NCBI RefSeq assembly: GCF_012843265.1 | Contig: NZ_JABAIT010000016.1 | Coordinates: forward strand, 46,379 to 110,378 | Direction: 5' to 3' | Length of the DNA: 64,000 bases | Source: Bacillus sp. DNRA2 | Lineage (GTDB): Bacteria > Bacillota > Bacilli > Bacillales > Cytobacillaceae | In this document: one piece after another, positions 62,581 to 64,000 of the stretch | Position numbering within the stretch: the stretch's first letter is position 1 | How the letters are laid out: the number at the start of each line of letters is the position of its first letter | The notes under the pieces: model-generated | What the model was told of the DNA's origin: nothing | Seen by the model: only the letters and a program-made list of their open reading frames with translations | Database searches by the model: none | Position numbers and translations under genes: made by a program

Positions 62581-63768
62581 TTACTGAAAAATTGTCTGAT
62601 GTCTTTGATAAAAATCTCGCAATGCTTGTTCCTGTTCCATCATATTCCGTGCAACCTTCAATTGCCGATTAATCTGATAGATAGTTTCGTCCCAGGCCGT
62701 TAAATACCCACATCTCTCCAGTAAAAATAAATATTCATTGATAGCCCTAGTCGCATTCCCTGTTAACAACGGGAGCTCTCTTAACAAAATCTGTTTTTGA
62801 TTCACACGTTTTTGGAAGGCTTGATATATAGATGAAATCGAAATGGTTTCTCCTGGATTTCGTTTTAAAAAGCAATCAAGATAAAGGAATCCCTGCCAAA
62901 CTGCCGGTGGTGTTCTAATAAAGATGCTATTGGCCACCGGCAGGCCAACCTCCGGCGGTAAATAGATTAGATGGAGATGATGGCTATAGAGCATTTTTAG
63001 GAATGGATCACGATAGCTTTGAGGATTTTGCGAAAATAATTGTTTAAAAGACCCTATTTCCTTTTGCCATGTTTGTAGATTTGGTGGTTTATTTAATAAA
63101 GGATGAAGGAACCTATCAATGGTTATTGTGGTAAGCGGCTCACAGGCTAGCGTGGTCAAAGCATTTCGGGTTGAGATTGGGAAGATTTTTTGAATGAAAA
63201 TAAATTGATTGGAATTCGGGCAGAAGTAGGTGATTGAAGCTTGTTGGTGATGTGCTGTCATGCAGAGATATTGAAAATCTGAAAGAGATGATACGGAATT
63301 ACCTTTTCGCGAAACAAAGTTTCCTCCCAAAATCCAGAGCGGTACGTAACCATTCTCTAAATAGCTGCGGGTTCTTTTCTTAAATAGTTCATCTGGAATG
63401 ACAGAGCATTGGAACTCCAGAGCAAAGCAAACATTTTGATAGGTGAAACGTATGTCGGGCCGTTGCCTTATGTTGTGGTCAAAAACTTCAAGTTCGGGTT
63501 TAAGCCCCTGGTCCCTCAGCCATAAATAGAGCTTTTGTTTTCCTGCAAGATGATAGGCTGATTCCTTTTCAAAGTGCTCACTACAGCTGCTGACCCTGAA
63601 ATGTGCAAAATGGGTAATTTTTTTTGTTCCAATTTTTAAAATCATTTTCTCCTTGCAGCCCGGGCAAAAAAACGTCATCGTTTGCTTAAGGGCTCGTAAG
63701 GATTGTGAATCTTTGGCAAAATCGGCTAAGCAAATACGTCTGCCATCTTCAGTTATCGCGGTTAACAA
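62581..63768 (-). CDS. coiA: Competence protein CoiA
   Basis: 395 residues. N-terminal Cys/His module (Cys35-PGC38, His53, His56 in 'CPGC...HFAHF'), then a restriction-endonuclease-like nuclease domain with 'RQRPDIRFTYQN' and 'ALEFQCS' (D...ExQ), then a long C-terminal region. CoiA is a competence-induced protein needed for transformation recombination. TTG 63768 (AAAGGAGG 8 nt upstream) is chosen; an ATG 16 codons earlier is the alternative. The TTG start also aligns the Cys/His module exactly with that of YjcD. mecA would be expected further right, beyond the window. Confidence 0.87.
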   Translation of the reverse strand: MLTAITEDGRRICLADFAKDSQSLRALKQTMTFFCPGCKEKMILKIGTKKITHFAHFRVSSCSEHFEKESAYHLAGKQKLYLWLRDQGLKPELEVFDHNIRQRPDIRFTYQNVCFALEFQCSVIPDELFKKRTRSYLENGYVPLWILGGNFVSRKGNSVSSLSDFQYLCMTAHHQQASITYFCPNSNQFIFIQKIFPISTRNALTTLACEPLTTITIDRFLHPLLNKPPNLQTWQKEIGSFKQLFSQNPQSYRDPFLKMLYSHHLHLIYLPPEVGLPVANSIFIRTPPAVWQGFLYLDCFLKRNPGETISISSIYQAFQKRVNQKQILLRELPLLTGNATRAINEYLFLLERCGYLTAWDETIYQINRQLKVARNMMEQEQALRDFYQRHQTIFQ

Positions 63769-63859
63769 TGAATCGTCCTCCTTTCTTACACTAACTAGTT
63801 CGACACCAACTAACATATTCCTTTATTAAGATAACAATTTTGATTCATTTTTTAGCCAA

Positions 63860-63901
63860 AGTCTGTGTTAACATGAATGTTGATTTCCGCTGCAGGCACT
63901 T
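63860..63901. repeat. MITE-like repeat, copy 3 (truncated)
   Basis: Left end of the repeat family (AGTCTGTGTTAACATGAATG, then the core up to GCAGGCACTT), 42 bp matching copy 1, then an abrupt change to unrelated sequence. Same orientation as copy 1. Confidence 0.75.
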
Positions 63902-63935
63902 AAGAACAAAATCGCTAACGCGACTTAATACCCAC

Positions 63936-63968
63936 GACCCAAGTGAAGGTTATTCACTTGGGTCTTTT
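63936..63968 (+). terminator. Hairpin GACCCAAGTGA / TCACTTGGGTC with T-run
   Basis: 11-bp perfect stem, 7-nt loop, TTTT tail on the plus strand. The gene it serves is unclear; it lies in the sequence that interrupts repeat copy 3. Confidence 0.6.
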
Positions 63969-64000
63969 CTCGCCTGGCGCATTGTTCCATTACAAAAAGG

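Overview
The window is chromosomal DNA from an endospore-forming Bacillaceae (Bacillota). The evidence is a low-GC sequence with strong AAGGAGG-type ribosome sites, many TTG/GTG starts, U-tailed intrinsic terminators, sporulation and germination genes (ger operon, spoVIF, a yjcZ-type peptide, spoVAC-AD-AE), and gene order matching the Bacillus subtilis yjc (spoVIF-yjcD-yjcF/G/H) and yjb (coiA-pepF-yjbH-yjbI-yjbK-yjbM-ppnK-yjbO-prpE) neighbourhoods. Neobacillus, Cytobacillus or Bacillus sensu lato would fit; the species cannot be read from the sequence. No phage genes, CRISPR array, rRNA or complete insertion sequence is visible.

Layout. 1-4.6 kb: minus-strand acyl-CoA operon (acyl-CoA dehydrogenase, SCP-x thiolase, two MaoC subunits, SDR, acyl-CoA ligase cut by the window edge). 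4.7-8.2 kb: gerBAC-type germinant receptor operon with odd start sites in all three genes. 8.4-12 kb: ZIP transporter with a metal-regulator-like palindrome, a 185-bp MITE-like repeat, a ModE-type regulator, a crotonase without its catalytic acids, and an orphan modA. 12-16 kb: bioDA, with two BirA-type operators in front, divergent from a YczE-like membrane protein; a TauE/SafE permease. 16-22 kb: small and stress genes, including a quinone/catechol-type module (FMN reductase, LigB-type dioxygenase, CatR-like HxlR regulator) with MhqR-like and YodB/CatR-like operator sequences. 22-31 kb: EcsC protein, PadR-DUF1700-DUF4097 operon, glycerate kinase, a flavodoxin-less CysJ-like reductase, ylqGH, brnQ. 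31-36 kb: L,D-transpeptidase, phosphate and glutamate transporters. 36-40 kb: vanR-vanS-vanY-vanZ with no vanHAX. 40-43.6 kb: COG2509 flavoprotein, a solitary large serine recombinase, tRNA-Val(GAC).

43.8-48.8 kb is the yjcHGF-yjcD-spoVIF-yjcZ block; 48.9-51.4 kb a four-gene second spoVA operon (YhcN/YlaJ lipoprotein, spoVAC, spoVAD, spoVAE); 51.5-54.3 kb fabI under a FapR box and a CPA2 antiporter; 54.4-63.8 kb the yjb block down to coiA. A second copy of the MITE-like repeat lies at 58.4 kb and a third, abruptly cut copy at 63.9 kb.

Functional links: the fatty-acid, biotin and fabI loci form a lipid theme with three recognisable or likely control sites. PrpE, NAD kinase, the small (p)ppGpp synthetase, CYTH protein, truncated haemoglobin and YjbH form a nucleotide and thiol-stress block. 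CoiA and the YjcD helicase carry the same N-terminal Cys/His module at identical residue positions. Starts below were chosen by ribosome-site spacing and so often differ from the longest open frame.
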